29,491 nt of DNA from UBA9076 sp964418835 (lineage in GTDB: Bacteria; Bacillota_I; Bacilli_A; Erysipelotrichales; Erysipelotrichaceae): positions 1-29,491 of the forward strand of contig CAYQNJ010000016.1 of NCBI GenBank assembly GCA_964418835.1, read 5' to 3'. A program made the translations under genes and the position numbers. A model generated the notes under the pieces. The model saw nothing but the letters and a program-made list of their open reading frames with translations. It was not told the DNA's origin and ran no database searches. Shown here piece after piece: positions 6,817 to 15,131 of this stretch (within the stretch, counting starts at the first letter, position 1; every line of letters starts with the position of its first letter).

Positions 6817-7944
6817 ATGAAAAAATTTAAATTTGAATTAACACATAAAAGTAGTGATTCTAAAGCAAGATGTGGAATTATTAAAACCCCTCATGGTGAT
6901 GTTGAAACACCTATTTTTATGCCTGTAGGAACACTTGCGACAGTAAAGTTTTTATCTGTAGAAGAAATCAAGTCAATTGGTTCAGGTATTATATTATCAA
7001 ATACATACCATCTATGGTTAAGACCTGGAAGTGATATTGTAGAAAAAGCAGGAGGAGTTCATAAATTCATGAATTATGATGGACCAATGCTTACTGATAG
7101 TGGAGGATTTCAAGTATTCTCTTTAGCGGATAATAGGCAAATAAAAGAAGAAGGAGTTACCTTTAGATCTCATTTAAATGGAGATAAGCTTTTCTTATCC
7201 CCAGAAAAAGCAATACAAATACAAAACCAAATAGGCGCTGACATAATAATGTCACTAGATGAATGTATCCCTTTCCCTTCTAATTATGAATATGTAAAAA
7301 ATAGTGTTGAAAGAACACTAAGGTGGGCAAAAAGAGGACAAGAAGCTCATGCAAGAGATGATCAAGCATTATTTGGAATAGTACAAGGTGGAGATTATGA
7401 AGATCTTAGAGAACACTGTGCTACAGAACTAGTAAAAATGGATTTTGATGGTTATTCAATAGGTGGAACATCTGTTGGTGAAGATAAAGAAACAATGTAT
7501 AGAATGGTAGATTACTCGATAAAACATCTTCCCGAAGAAAAACCTAGATATCTTATGGGAGTAGGAGCTGTTAATGATTTACTTGAAGGAATTGAAAGAG
7601 GAGTAGATATGTTTGACTGTGTTCTTCCTACAAGAATTGCTAGACATGGTACTTTAATGACAAGTGAAGGAAGAATAAACATTAAAAGAAACATATATAA
7701 GGAAGACTTTACTACCTTAGATAAAAACTGTGATTGTTATACATGTAAAAACTATACAAAAGCATATCTAAATCATTTGTATAGAAGTAAAGAGGGTTTA
7801 GGAGATAGATTATGTTCAATACATAATTTGAGATTCTTAATAAAGTTAATGGAAGAAGCAAGAAAAGCAATTAAAGAAGATAGATACAAAGAGTTTAAAT
7901 TAGAAATATATTCTAAATATAAATTTGATGAAAGAGGTTTTTAA
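6817..7944 (+). CDS. tgt: tRNA-guanine transglycosylase (queuine/preQ1 tRNA-ribosyltransferase)
   Basis: This enzyme swaps guanine-34 of GUN-anticodon tRNAs (Asp, Asn, His, Tyr) for preQ1, the entry step of queuosine onto tRNA. Numbered from the ATG at 6817 (375 residues), it shows TPIFMPVG (31-38), LTDSGGFQVFSL with the general acid/base D94, GIVQGG, GGTSVGE, and DCVLPTR with nucleophile D267. The zinc site is complete: C305, C307, C310 and H336 (CDCYTC then CSIHN). Length and motifs are those of bacterial Tgt. A GTG nine bases upstream is in frame, but it overlaps the ribosome site. It is the first gene of a tgt-queA-queH operon; its stop and the queA start share one base (TAATG). Confidence 0.95.
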   Translation: MKKFKFELTHKSSDSKARCGIIKTPHGDVETPIFMPVGTLATVKFLSVEEIKSIGSGIILSNTYHLWLRPGSDIVEKAGGVHKFMNYDGPMLTDSGGFQVFSLADNRQIKEEGVTFRSHLNGDKLFLSPEKAIQIQNQIGADIIMSLDECIPFPSNYEYVKNSVERTLRWAKRGQEAHARDDQALFGIVQGGDYEDLREHCATELVKMDFDGYSIGGTSVGEDKETMYRMVDYSIKHLPEEKPRYLMGVGAVNDLLEGIERGVDMFDCVLPTRIARHGTLMTSEGRINIKRNIYKEDFTTLDKNCDCYTCKNYTKAYLNHLYRSKEGLGDRLCSIHNLRFLIKLMEEARKAIKEDRYKEFKLEIYSKYKFDERGF

Positions 7945-8972
7945 TGAAGACAAGTGAATTTGACTTTTATCTTCCTGAAGAACTAATAGCCCAACATCCA
8001 GTAGACGATCGAAAATCTAGTAGACTATTAGTAGTACATAAAAATAGTAATAAGCTTGAACATAAACATTTCTTTGATATTGTTTCATATTTAAAAAAAG
8101 GAGATGTTTTAGTAAGAAATAATACTAGAGTAATTCCAGCAAGATTATTTGGGATAAAAGAAGTAACCGGTGCACATGTAGAATTATTATTATTAAAAAA
8201 TGAAGGAAACATTTGGGAATGTCTTGCAGGTAATGCAAAAGTAATAAAAGAAGGTACCATCATTAGCTTTAACGATGGTGAATTAAGAGCTAAATGTGTT
8301 GAAGTAAAAGATCAAGGCATTAGAATGATGGAAATGTTGTATGAAGGAGTTTTTCTTGAAGTTTTAGAAAAACTTGGAAATGTACCATTGCCTCCATACA
8401 TTAAGGAAAAACTAAGTGATCCAAACAAATATCAAACAGTTTACGCAAAGATAAATGGTAGTGCAGCTGCACCTACTGCAGGACTTCACTTTACCCAAGA
8501 TATATTTAAACAACTTCAAGATAAGGGTGTTATTATAGCTGATGTAACATTACATGTAGGTCTAGGCACTTTTAAACCTATGGATAAGGAAAACATTGAA
8601 GACCATATAATGCATTCTGAATTCTATCAAATGTCTAAAGAAACAGCTGATATCTTAAACCTTGCAAAAAAAGAAAAAAGAAGAATAATTACTGTAGGTA
8701 CAACATCCACTAGAACCATTGAATCAATATATAATGAATATGGATGTTTTAAACAGTGTAGTGGAAATACTAATATATTTATATATCCTGGCTATAAATG
8801 GCAAGCAACTGATTGTATTATCACTAATTTCCATTTACCTAAATCTACATTAATAATGATGATTTCTTCATTTTCTAGTAAAGATCTAATATTTAAAGCA
8901 TATCAAGAAGCAATTAAAGAAAGGTATAGATTCTTCTCTTTTGGAGATTCTATGTTTATAAGTAATGAATAA
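7944..8972 (+). CDS. queA: S-adenosylmethionine:tRNA ribosyltransferase-isomerase
   Basis: QueA moves the ribosyl part of SAM onto preQ1 in tRNA to make epoxyqueuosine. The 342-residue protein carries the family signatures: FDFYLPEELIAQHP (6-19), RLLVV, DVLVRNNTRVIPARL, AAPTAGLHFT, VTLHVGLGTFKPM with the D-H-x-MHSE segment after it, TVGTTSTRTIES, and TNFHLPKSTLIMM near the end. The length is normal for the family. It overlaps tgt by one base and queH by 8 bases, so the three are translated as a coupled unit and supply consecutive steps of one pathway. Confidence 0.95.
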   Translation: MKTSEFDFYLPEELIAQHPVDDRKSSRLLVVHKNSNKLEHKHFFDIVSYLKKGDVLVRNNTRVIPARLFGIKEVTGAHVELLLLKNEGNIWECLAGNAKVIKEGTIISFNDGELRAKCVEVKDQGIRMMEMLYEGVFLEVLEKLGNVPLPPYIKEKLSDPNKYQTVYAKINGSAAAPTAGLHFTQDIFKQLQDKGVIIADVTLHVGLGTFKPMDKENIEDHIMHSEFYQMSKETADILNLAKKEKRRIITVGTTSTRTIESIYNEYGCFKQCSGNTNIFIYPGYKWQATDCIITNFHLPKSTLIMMISSFSSKDLIFKAYQEAIKERYRFFSFGDSMFISNE

Positions 8973-9585
8973 AATTAACTACTATCAAAAAAGTTTAGAA
9001 GAATTAGAAAGAATAAAAAAACTAGACTACAAACCTAGTATTTTAATTCATTCTTGTTGTGGACCTTGTTCTACTTTTCCTTTAACTTTTTTACATAAGT
9101 ATTTTGACATAACTATTTATTACAATAACTCTAATATTTATCCTTCAAGTGAATATGATAAAAGATTAAACGAGTTAAAAGGCTTTATTAAAAACAAATA
9201 TCCTGATATCAAACTTGTTGTTCCTCCTTATAAAAATGATGAATATAATAAGTTTTTAGATAACTTTGGTGATATGCCTGAAGGAAGAGAAAGATGTTTT
9301 GCTTGTTATACAAAAAGAATGAATGAAGGTTTCATATATGCAAGTGAAAACAACTTTAATTACTATACTACTGTAATGAGTATATCAAGACAAAAAAACA
9401 GTCAAAAACTAAATGAAATAGGCTCTATACTAGAAAACAAATATAAAACTGTTAAATACTTTTATAGTGATTTTAAGAAAAAAGATGGCAATCTTATAGG
9501 AAATAAAATTGCAAGAGAAAATGATATGTATAGACAAGAATATTGTGGGTGTATATATTCATTTAAAAACCACAAAAACAAATAA
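8965..9585 (+). CDS. queH: Epoxyqueuosine reductase QueH
   Basis: QueH (formerly DUF208) reduces epoxyqueuosine to queuosine and is the non-homologous substitute for cobalamin-dependent QueG. Key features are IHSCCGPCST with C31, C32 and C35 near the N-terminus, YYNNSNIYP, ERCFACY with C111 and C114, SRQKNSQ, and EYCGCIYS with C194 and C196. These cysteines match the family set that carries an iron-sulfur cluster and a second metal. Position and overlap with queA confirm the role. preQ1 precursor genes (queC, queD, queE, queF) are not in the window, so the cell either makes preQ1 elsewhere or salvages it. Confidence 0.93.
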   Translation: MNKINYYQKSLEELERIKKLDYKPSILIHSCCGPCSTFPLTFLHKYFDITIYYNNSNIYPSSEYDKRLNELKGFIKNKYPDIKLVVPPYKNDEYNKFLDNFGDMPEGRERCFACYTKRMNEGFIYASENNFNYYTTVMSISRQKNSQKLNEIGSILENKYKTVKYFYSDFKKKDGNLIGNKIARENDMYRQEYCGCIYSFKNHKNK

Positions 9586-9622
9586 TTCGATTATAATTAT
9601 ATAGATGTAGGAGGTAAAATTT

Positions 9623-10969
9623 ATGGATTTTGAAATGAGCACAGAAGAGTTAATAAATCTTTTATTAGAAACAAATGATTCTGACATAGAAGACCTTATT
9701 GAAAATTTACACCCAGTTGATGTATTAAACGCAATAAAAGAGTGTGATGAAGAAACCGCAACCAAAATTTTAAATAAACTTCCTAACGAGTTTGTCGCAA
9801 TGATGATAGATGAAGATGATGATGAAAACCGTTATGAGTTTTTAGCACGCTTCTCAGAAAATAGACAAAAAGATATCTTAACTGAAATGAGTTCTGATGA
9901 AATTACTGACTTTATTGGACAATTGGATGAAGAAGAAAAAGAAGATGTCTTATCAAAATTATCAGTTGAAGATAAAGATGAAATTCATGACTTATTACAA
10001 TATGACCCTGAAACAGCCGGTGGTATTATGGCTACTGAGTTTATCAGTATAAGAGAAAATAAGTCTGTATATAAAACACTAGAATACCTACAAATACACG
10101 CTGATGATGCGGAAATGGCATACTATCTATATGTAATAGATAAACAAGACCACCTAAAAGGTGTTGTTGGATTAAGAGATATAGTCGCATCACCATTTGA
10201 CACACTTATTTCAGATATTACAAATCCAAATGTAATTTCTATTAATGTAAATGATGACCAAGAAAATGTATCACACGTATTTAGTAAGTATGGTTATGTC
10301 ATGCTACCAGTAGTTGATGATGAGAATGTAATTAAGGGTGTTGTTACAATTGATGACGTTGTTAATATCATCAAAAAAGAAACAACAGAAGATATCCATA
10401 GGTTAGCTGGATTAGACGAAGAAGAAAAAATTGATGGTTCATTAATTGATTCATTAAAATCAAGACTACCTTGGTTATCAGTTAATTTAATAACCGCACT
10501 ACTAGCATCACTAGTTGTTTCTCATTTTTCAAGTACAATTCAAATGGTTGTAGCACTAGCCGCAATTAATCCAATTATTGCAGGAATGGGAGGAAACTCA
10601 GGAACACAAGCACTTACCCTTATGGTAAGGGGTATTGCATTAGGTGAAATAAACCCTAAAAACGCAAAAAGAGTTTTCCTAAAAGAACTAGGTGTAGGTT
10701 TAATAAGCGGTATTTCAATTGGTTTTCTAGTTGGACTAGGAACATATATTTTCTTTGGAAACTTTTACTTAGGTCTAGTAGCTATGCTTGCAATGATAGG
10801 TAATATGTTAGTAGCTGTTACAGCAGGATACCTTGTACCACTAACACTTAAAAAACTAAATATTGACCCAGCTCTTGCTTCTTCCATCTTTGTAACAACA
10901 TTTACTGACTGTATAGGATTCTTCCTATTCTTATCACTAGCAACACTATTCTTACCAAAATTAATTTAG
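9623..10969 (+). CDS. mgtE: Magnesium channel/transporter MgtE
   Basis: The 448-residue protein has the standard MgtE order. A helical, very acidic N-domain (about 1-130) contains ATKILNKLP, MSSDEITDFI and DPETAGGIMATEF. Two CBS domains follow (about 130-250), then five TM helices (about 280-448) with the family segment NPIIAGMGGNSGTQALTLMVRGIALGEI lining the pore. It is a Mg2+-gated channel in the cytoplasmic membrane: intracellular Mg2+ bound between the N and CBS domains closes the pore. AGGAGG precedes the ATG at an ideal distance. The 37-base gap from queH is too short for an M-box riboswitch. A TATAAT at 9592-9597 may give it its own promoter, but it could also be read from the tgt operon. 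Confidence 0.95.
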   Translation: MDFEMSTEELINLLLETNDSDIEDLIENLHPVDVLNAIKECDEETATKILNKLPNEFVAMMIDEDDDENRYEFLARFSENRQKDILTEMSSDEITDFIGQLDEEEKEDVLSKLSVEDKDEIHDLLQYDPETAGGIMATEFISIRENKSVYKTLEYLQIHADDAEMAYYLYVIDKQDHLKGVVGLRDIVASPFDTLISDITNPNVISINVNDDQENVSHVFSKYGYVMLPVVDDENVIKGVVTIDDVVNIIKKETTEDIHRLAGLDEEEKIDGSLIDSLKSRLPWLSVNLITALLASLVVSHFSSTIQMVVALAAINPIIAGMGGNSGTQALTLMVRGIALGEINPKNAKRVFLKELGVGLISGISIGFLVGLGTYIFFGNFYLGLVAMLAMIGNMLVAVTAGYLVPLTLKKLNIDPALASSIFVTTFTDCIGFFLFLSLATLFLPKLI

Positions 10970-10977
10970 GAGAAAAT

Positions 10978-11595
10978 ATGAACGAAATAGTATATTTAAT
11001 AGATCAAGCAGAAAGACATTTTGAAGAAAAATATTATGAAATAGGAAGTGAATATTATTTAGATGCTTGGTTAACTTTAAAGGAATATTTAATAGATGAA
11101 CAAATCACAAAAATAAATGATATAGAATTTACAAATGTGAAAGACAGAGATTTTATAAAGAAATGGGTAAATGAATTTCATATATATGCCAATGAAGTAT
11201 TTCAATTTAAAACAAACATTGAAATAATTACTTCAATGTTAGAATACTTCGCTTTTACAAATGAAGAACTAATTGTAAAACAAAGAGCACTATGTGACTC
11301 ATATTACTACTTAAATGAATATGAAATAAGTGATAGATTATATAGAACTTATATAGATAAATATCCTACAGTTATGGAATATTATTATGGTTTAGGGTTA
11401 ACATTATTTGATAGAGAAGAATATGCTAAAGCAATTAACATCATAGAAGAAGGAATAGAAAATTGTACTCATAAAAATGATCAATTTGTACTATCTGGAT
11501 TTGAAGTATTATTAAGAATATATGATGAACTAGATGAACCAGAAAATGCAATAGAGGTACAAGAAAGAATAAACAAAATAAAATTAATGTCATAA
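10978..11595 (+). CDS. TPR-like helical repeat protein, function unknown
   Basis: A 205-residue acidic, all-helical, cytoplasmic-looking protein without signal peptide or TM segment. The C-terminal half contains degenerate tetratricopeptide repeats: ALCDSYYYLNEYEISDRLY, then YYGLGLTLFDREEYAKAINI, then a third repeat around LRIYDELDEPENAIEVQERI. The N-terminal half is also helical with similar spacing of aromatic and small residues. Such proteins usually serve as scaffolds for protein binding; no partner can be named. It begins 8 bases after mgtE, so it is probably co-transcribed with it, and it ends at a strong bidirectional terminator. Confidence 0.8.
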   Translation: MNEIVYLIDQAERHFEEKYYEIGSEYYLDAWLTLKEYLIDEQITKINDIEFTNVKDRDFIKKWVNEFHIYANEVFQFKTNIEIITSMLEYFAFTNEELIVKQRALCDSYYYLNEYEISDRLYRTYIDKYPTVMEYYYGLGLTLFDREEYAKAINIIEEGIENCTHKNDQFVLSGFEVLLRIYDELDEPENAIEVQERINKIKLMS

Positions 11596-11598
11596 AAA

Positions 11599-11668
11599 AA
11601 GATAAGTTTGAAGTGAATCCATTTAGTAAATTAACTAAACGAGGGAAGGATTCACTTCTTTTTATCTT
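11599..11668. terminator. Large bidirectional terminator between the TPR gene and ftsH
   Basis: GAAGTGAATCC (11610-11620) pairs with GGATTCACTTC (11648-11658). An outer AAGATAA/TTATCTT pair (11599-11605 with 11662-11668) extends it, and an inner TTTAGT/ACTAAA hairpin fills the loop. T-runs follow on both strands, so it serves both convergent genes. The minus-strand part overlaps the ftsH stop codon. Confidence 0.85.
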
Positions 11669-13016
11669 ACTTTAATAACTCCATAAACTGATCACCTGTA
11701 ATTGTTTCTTCCTCATACAAGTATTTCGCAATTTTGTCTAATTTATCTCTATCTTTTATTAAAAAGCCCTTAGCTTTTTCGTACTGTTCTTTTACAATAT
11801 TAATAACAATTTCATCTATTCTTGAAGATGTTTCCTCAGAACATGCAAGTGATGAGTCTCCTCCTAAGTATTGATTTCTAACAGTTTCTAATGCTACCAT
11901 GCCAAATTCATCACTCATACCATATCTAGTAACCATTGCTCTTGCAAGTTTTGTTGATTTTTCTATATCATTTGAAGCGCCTGTAGTTATACTATTAAAG
12001 ACAATCTCTTCTGCAGCTCTACCACCTGTAAGAGTGGCTATTTGATTTTCAATATCTTCTTTACTTAACAAGTATCTATTTTCTTCTTCAACTTGCATAG
12101 TATATCCTAAAGCACCTGATGTTCTAGGTACAATTGTAATTTTTTCAACAGGAGCAGAATTAGTTTGATTAACAGAAACTATAGCATGTCCAACTTCATG
12201 GTATGCAACAATCATCTTTTCTTTATCAGATAATATCGCATTCTTTTTTTCATATCCCGCAATTACAACTTCAATACTCTCTTCCATGTCTTTTTGGGTA
12301 ACAATTTTTCTGTCATTCCTAACTGCTCTTAAAGCAGCTTCATTAACTATATTTGCAAGTTCAGCACCTGATGCACCTGATGCCATTCTAGATATTTTAT
12401 TGTAATCAATATTTGATTCAGTTTTTATCTTTTTTGCATGTACTTTTAATATTTCTTCTCTACCATGTAAATCTGGAAGTTCAACTGGAACTCTTCTATC
12501 AAATCTACCAGGTCTAGTCAATGCCGGATCAAGCGATTCTGGTCTATTTGTTGCCGCTAAAATAATTACTCCGTTATTTCCTTCAAAACCATCCATTTCT
12601 GTGATTAATTGATTTAGTGTTTGTTCTCTTTCATCATTTCCCCCAAAATTTCCATCTCTTTTCTTACCTATAGCGTCTATTTCATCTATAAAAACGATAC
12701 ATGGTGCTTTTTCTTTTGCTTGTTTAAATAAATCTCTAACTTTTGAAGCTCCAGCACCTACAAACATTTCTACAAACTCAGAACCCGATATTGAAAAAAA
12801 TGGAACGTTCGCTTCTCCTGCAACCGCTTTTGCAAGCATTGTTTTACCAGTACCAGGAGGACCTACTAACAATAATCCTTTAGGCATCGAAGCTCCAACT
12901 TCCTTATACTTATTAGGGTTATGTAAGTAATCAACAATTTCTGTTAAATTCTCTTTTGCTTCATCTTCACCAGCAACATCTGAAAACTTTATACCTTCTG
13001 ATGATTTAACGTATAC
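11667..13016 (-). pseudogene. ftsH: ftsH, AAA+ and zinc protease part, separated from its N-terminus by an in-frame TAA
   Basis: Translated from the codon after the TAA at 13017-13019, this frame continues the FtsH sequence without a gap: VYVKSSEGIKFSDVAGEDEA, then Walker A GPPGTGKT, pore motif MFVGAGAS, Walker B IVFIDEIDA, the second region of homology ending RPGRFDRR, the zinc motif HEVGH (usually HEAGH) and the GGRAAEE-to-TTGASND segment with the third metal ligand. Length and C-terminus are normal. The first usable start is the ATG at 12887, right before Walker A, with GGAG 5 bases upstream. A protein from there would lack about 42 residues, including the conserved DVAG segment that helps bind nucleotide. 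Either the gene is broken, or the TAA is a sequence error (one change, AAA or AAG to TAA), or a shortened soluble form is made. FtsH is the membrane quality-control protease. Confidence 0.85.
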
Positions 13017-13475
13017 TTAAGCATTACTTTTACCAAGTCCAAACATCATTGAACCTTTAGCACCACTTGAATTATCCATTGACTTCTTTAAAAACCTATT
13101 TCCAACACTAGAAAATAATATAAAAGGTAGAATCCAATATAACAATATATTCATCATAGGTGAAGTTTGTTCAATAATTTGTGATGAAAATTTTACTTCA
13201 GATTCATATAATCTATTAATTAGATTATCATCATCAACTTTTCCAGTTTCATAAATTTTTCCATCAACATCACTAAATAAAATCTTATTGCTTTGTATTT
13301 CAACTGTATCTATATCTTTTTTTTCTGTCATGGTCATAAAAGTTCCATAATCAACTTCTTTAATCTGTCTTTGAGCAATCCAAGGCATTGCTATTAAATT
13401 AAACAATATTAGAATAGAAAAAACTAATAAATAATAATATATAAATGGTTTTCTTGGTGTTTTTACTTCTTTCAT
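13017..13475 (-). CDS. ftsH: ftsH, N-terminal membrane part (fragment of the interrupted gene)
   Basis: This 152-residue piece is the normal FtsH N-terminus. It has a short basic cytoplasmic start, a first TM helix (about 12-32), an extracytoplasmic domain of about 75 residues, and a second TM helix (about 108-124) followed by the linker ending GLGKSNA. In relatives this linker runs directly into a Lys-x-Tyr-Val segment; here the Lys position is TAA. As a separate product it would be an anchored stub without ATPase or protease. The ribosome site GGGAG and the promoter upstream are intact, so the gene is still expressed in principle. Together the two parts span 13475-11667, about 600 codons, the normal FtsH size. 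Confidence 0.85.
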   Translation of the reverse strand: MKEVKTPRKPFIYYYLLVFSILILFNLIAMPWIAQRQIKEVDYGTFMTMTEKKDIDTVEIQSNKILFSDVDGKIYETGKVDDDNLINRLYESEVKFSSQIIEQTSPMMNILLYWILPFILFSSVGNRFLKKSMDNSSGAKGSMMFGLGKSNA

Positions 13476-13488
13476 CTACTTTCTCCCT

Positions 13489-13516
13489 TATATATTAATG
13501 TTATTAATAATTACAA
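13489..13516 (-). promoter_or_regulatory. Probable ftsH promoter
   Basis: On the minus strand TTGTAA (13516-13511), a 16-bp spacer and TATATA (13494-13489) lie just before the GGGAG ribosome site of ftsH. Confidence 0.45.
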
Positions 13517-13526
13517 ATAAAATAAA

Positions 13527-13574
13527 TTTACATTCTTTTAAATTAGTATTTACATTTATAAACTTATGTAAATA
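13527..13574. repeat. TTTACAT motif cluster with a 9-bp dyad
   Basis: TTTACAT occurs at 13527-13533 and 13549-13555 and inverted (ATGTAAA) at 13566-13572. The last two lie within a perfect 9-bp dyad, TATTTACAT (13547-13555) and ATGTAAATA (13566-13574), separated by 10 bases. It sits between the divergent ftsH and small membrane-protein genes and may be a regulator site; in AT-rich DNA chance is also possible. Confidence 0.35.
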
Positions 13575-13619
13575 TAAAATCTAAGACTATCTAGATAACT
13601 TTAAAATGGAGAGTTTTAA

Positions 13620-13911
13620 ATGTATTCACAAACGTCTTTATTAGCTTATTCTTTACCTATTGTTTTACAGGTTGTAAAAGGGGGAAAAACCTTCTATGAA
13701 TCCTTTAAACAAATAAACGGATTAAAAAAAGATTTTAAATGGACCCTGGTTACTCATATATTGGTGTTTGGCACTTTTAATTCTATTAACACATTATAAA
13801 TTTAATCATAACAATAAAATTATATTAATTACTGGAAACTTCTACATTATATTAACTATTCTATTTGTAATAGATTCAACTGTATCTGTAACTAATTTTT
13901 TAAATCTATAA
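13620..13911 (+). pseudogene. Small membrane-protein gene broken by a one-base frameshift
   Basis: An ATG at 13620 with GGAGAG 6 bases upstream opens a 59-codon frame (MYSQTSLLAY ... HILVFGTF) that stops at 13799. Removing one T from the TTT at 13767-13769 continues the frame as LALLILLTHYKF, then a hydrophilic turn, then IILTILFVID, to a TAA at 13909-13911. The joined product, about 96 residues, has an N-terminal amphipathic part and two TM helices, a sensible small membrane protein. I do not recognise the family. The good ribosome site and the restored second helix argue that this was a real gene. The extra T may be a true mutation or a sequence error. Confidence 0.5.
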
Positions 13912-14035
13912 AGAGTTATTAAGGATCTATTTTAAATTTAAAAGAAAATATTGATATATTAAATCAAATTAATATTCTATTAAAACTAATGAATATATAA
14001 AATCTCTATTATAAAAAGCTCTCCTACAACAAAGT
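13912..14035. other. Gap without an intact gene; possible coding remnants
   Basis: Together with the broken gene before it, this makes a stretch of more than 500 bases without an intact gene. One plus-strand frame (GSILNLKENIDILNQI ..., about 13923-13999) reads like a helical tail but has no start and is preceded by a stop. It may be a further frameshifted remnant of the gene ending at 13911. No RNA gene was seen. Confidence 0.3.
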
Positions 14036-14040
14036 CTTAT

Positions 14041-14074
14041 AAAAACAAAAAATTATTTGATGAACTCATCAAAT
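14041..14074 (-). terminator. Intrinsic terminator of the TetR gene
   Basis: ATTTGATG (14055-14062) and CATCAAAT (14067-14074) pair around a 4-base loop. On the minus strand the stem is followed by AATTTTTTGTTTTT. It lies 12 bases after the stop of the TetR gene. Confidence 0.8.
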
Positions 14075-14086
14075 TTTAATGATAAA

Positions 14087-14617
14087 TCATCTAATATTCA
14101 AAACAGATTTTAATAAATTTACTATTTTATTGTTTAAATTATCAATATTAAAGTCTTTATTATGTTTCTCAAATAACACACCCGCAACATCATAAGTAGC
14201 AAATGTAATTTTAGTATCTATATCAACTATATCTATCAAAACACTTTCATTATTTTGTTTTATTAATTCAATCAAGAATGATTTTATTGTTTGTATTATT
14301 AATTTTTCTAGTTCTTCTTTTTTTGAAGAACTCATGAGTTTATTTATTGCATCATTATTACTTAATGCAAATCTTATAAAAACTTTTAATTTTTCTTTAT
14401 TGGTATCTAAAATTGATATTTCTATAAGGACTCTATTATATTCTTGTATAAAAGACCACTCAATAACATCCATAATGTCTTTAAAATGATAATAAAATGT
14501 TTGTCTAGATATATTACAATCATCCACTATATCTTTAACTGTAATTTTATCAAAAGTTTTACTTTGAGCTAAATTAATTAACGATTGACTAATAATTATC
14601 TTCATATTTTTTGACAT
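14087..14617 (-). CDS. TetR/AcrR-family transcriptional regulator
   Basis: A 176-residue regulator. The N-terminal helix-turn-helix is clear: LINLAQSKTFDKITVKDIVD, then the recognition part CNISRQTFYYHFKD (about 34-47). The remaining helical domain resembles the C-terminus of DhaS-like TetR proteins and would bind an unknown ligand or partner. It has its own promoter (TATAAT at 14644-14649) and terminator, so it is a single-gene unit. It is the only intact gene among several damaged ones, and possible targets are the neighbouring LytTR-DUF3021 locus or the MATE pump, though no operator was found that proves this. Confidence 0.85.
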   Translation of the reverse strand: MSKNMKIIISQSLINLAQSKTFDKITVKDIVDDCNISRQTFYYHFKDIMDVIEWSFIQEYNRVLIEISILDTNKEKLKVFIRFALSNNDAINKLMSSSKKEELEKLIIQTIKSFLIELIKQNNESVLIDIVDIDTKITFATYDVAGVLFEKHNKDFNIDNLNNKIVNLLKSVLNIR

Positions 14618-14643
14618 AAATAGATACCTCTAATTCGAAACTT

Positions 14644-14649
14644 ATTATA
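14644..14649 (-). promoter_or_regulatory. TetR gene -10 box
   Basis: TATAAT on the minus strand lies about 27 bases before the ATG at 14617, with AGAGGT as the ribosome site between them. The -35 region falls in the T-run of the preceding terminator and is weak. Confidence 0.5.
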
Positions 14650-14651
14650 AC

Positions 14652-14679
14652 AAAAAAGAAGATAGTTTATTCTATCTTC
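14652..14679 (-). terminator. Intrinsic terminator of the LytTR-DUF3021 unit
   Basis: GAAGATAG (14658-14665) and CTATCTTC (14672-14679) pair around a 6-base loop and are followed on the minus strand by TTTTTTG. The stem ends 2 bases beyond the DUF3021 stop codon. Confidence 0.85.
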
Positions 14680-14681
14680 TT

Positions 14682-15122
14682 TCATAATCTTTTTTCTAAT
14701 TTTTGATTAATTTGTGATATTTCATTTTTCATTATTAGACTCATAATGATCCAAATAATAATAAATATTATACTTGCGATTATAAATGAACTAACTGCAG
14801 CACCTAATGTTTTAATCCATCCCACTAATACTCCAACTAATAATACACTACCTACTATAACCACAAATTGAATTAACGATTTAGTAAGCTAACTATATTT
14901 TTCAATCTTATATATATCAGCTGAAAGAGTTCCTATCACTCCCAATAACGCCATTAAAGCAGCTTGAATCATTATAGTATTAAGTGAAACTTCACCTGTT
15001 GTAACAGTACTTGGGAAATATGTCCCTTTATTTATCAATACAGAAATAATGATTGTAGATAAGTATCCAATACCTAATACTGTCAAAATACCACTAAATA
15101 TCTTTGCGAAGATGTTTTTCAT
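14682..15122 (-). pseudogene. DUF3021 membrane protein gene interrupted by an in-frame TAG
   Basis: The N-terminal piece (77 codons, 15122-14889) has two hydrophobic helices and ends IEKYS. After the TAG at 14889-14891 the same frame goes on as LTKSLIQFVVIV and two more helices, ending ISQINQKLEKRL at 14682. The joined product, about 145 residues with four TM segments and a basic tail, is a standard DUF3021 protein. In that family the position of the stop is usually a Leu (W-S-L-L-K-x-T-L), so one base change, TTG to TAG, explains it. AGGAGG precedes the ATG and overlaps the stop of the LytTR gene. DUF3021 proteins are typically paired with LytTR regulators, probably as their membrane partner or inhibitor. 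Confidence 0.75.
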
Positions 15123-15131
15123 ATTAACCTC

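Noticed and set aside
9586..9622. M-box or other magnesium riboswitch upstream of mgtE
   Set aside because: The gap to queH is only 37 bases and is filled by a possible -10 and the ribosome site; there is no space for the structure.
11667..13475. Two independent genes, a short membrane protein and a separate AAA protease
   Set aside because: The bases between them translate in the same frame into conserved FtsH sequence (SDVAGEDEAKENL), so they are two parts of one gene interrupted by a stop.
13017..14891. Stop-codon recoding (TAA or TAG read as an amino acid) to explain the ftsH and DUF3021 stops
   Set aside because: Other intact genes in the window end with TAA and TAG at the family's normal C-terminus (for example coiled-coil protein and DUF523 with TAG, tgt and htpG with TAA), so neither codon is generally reassigned. 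The context gives no sign of programmed readthrough.
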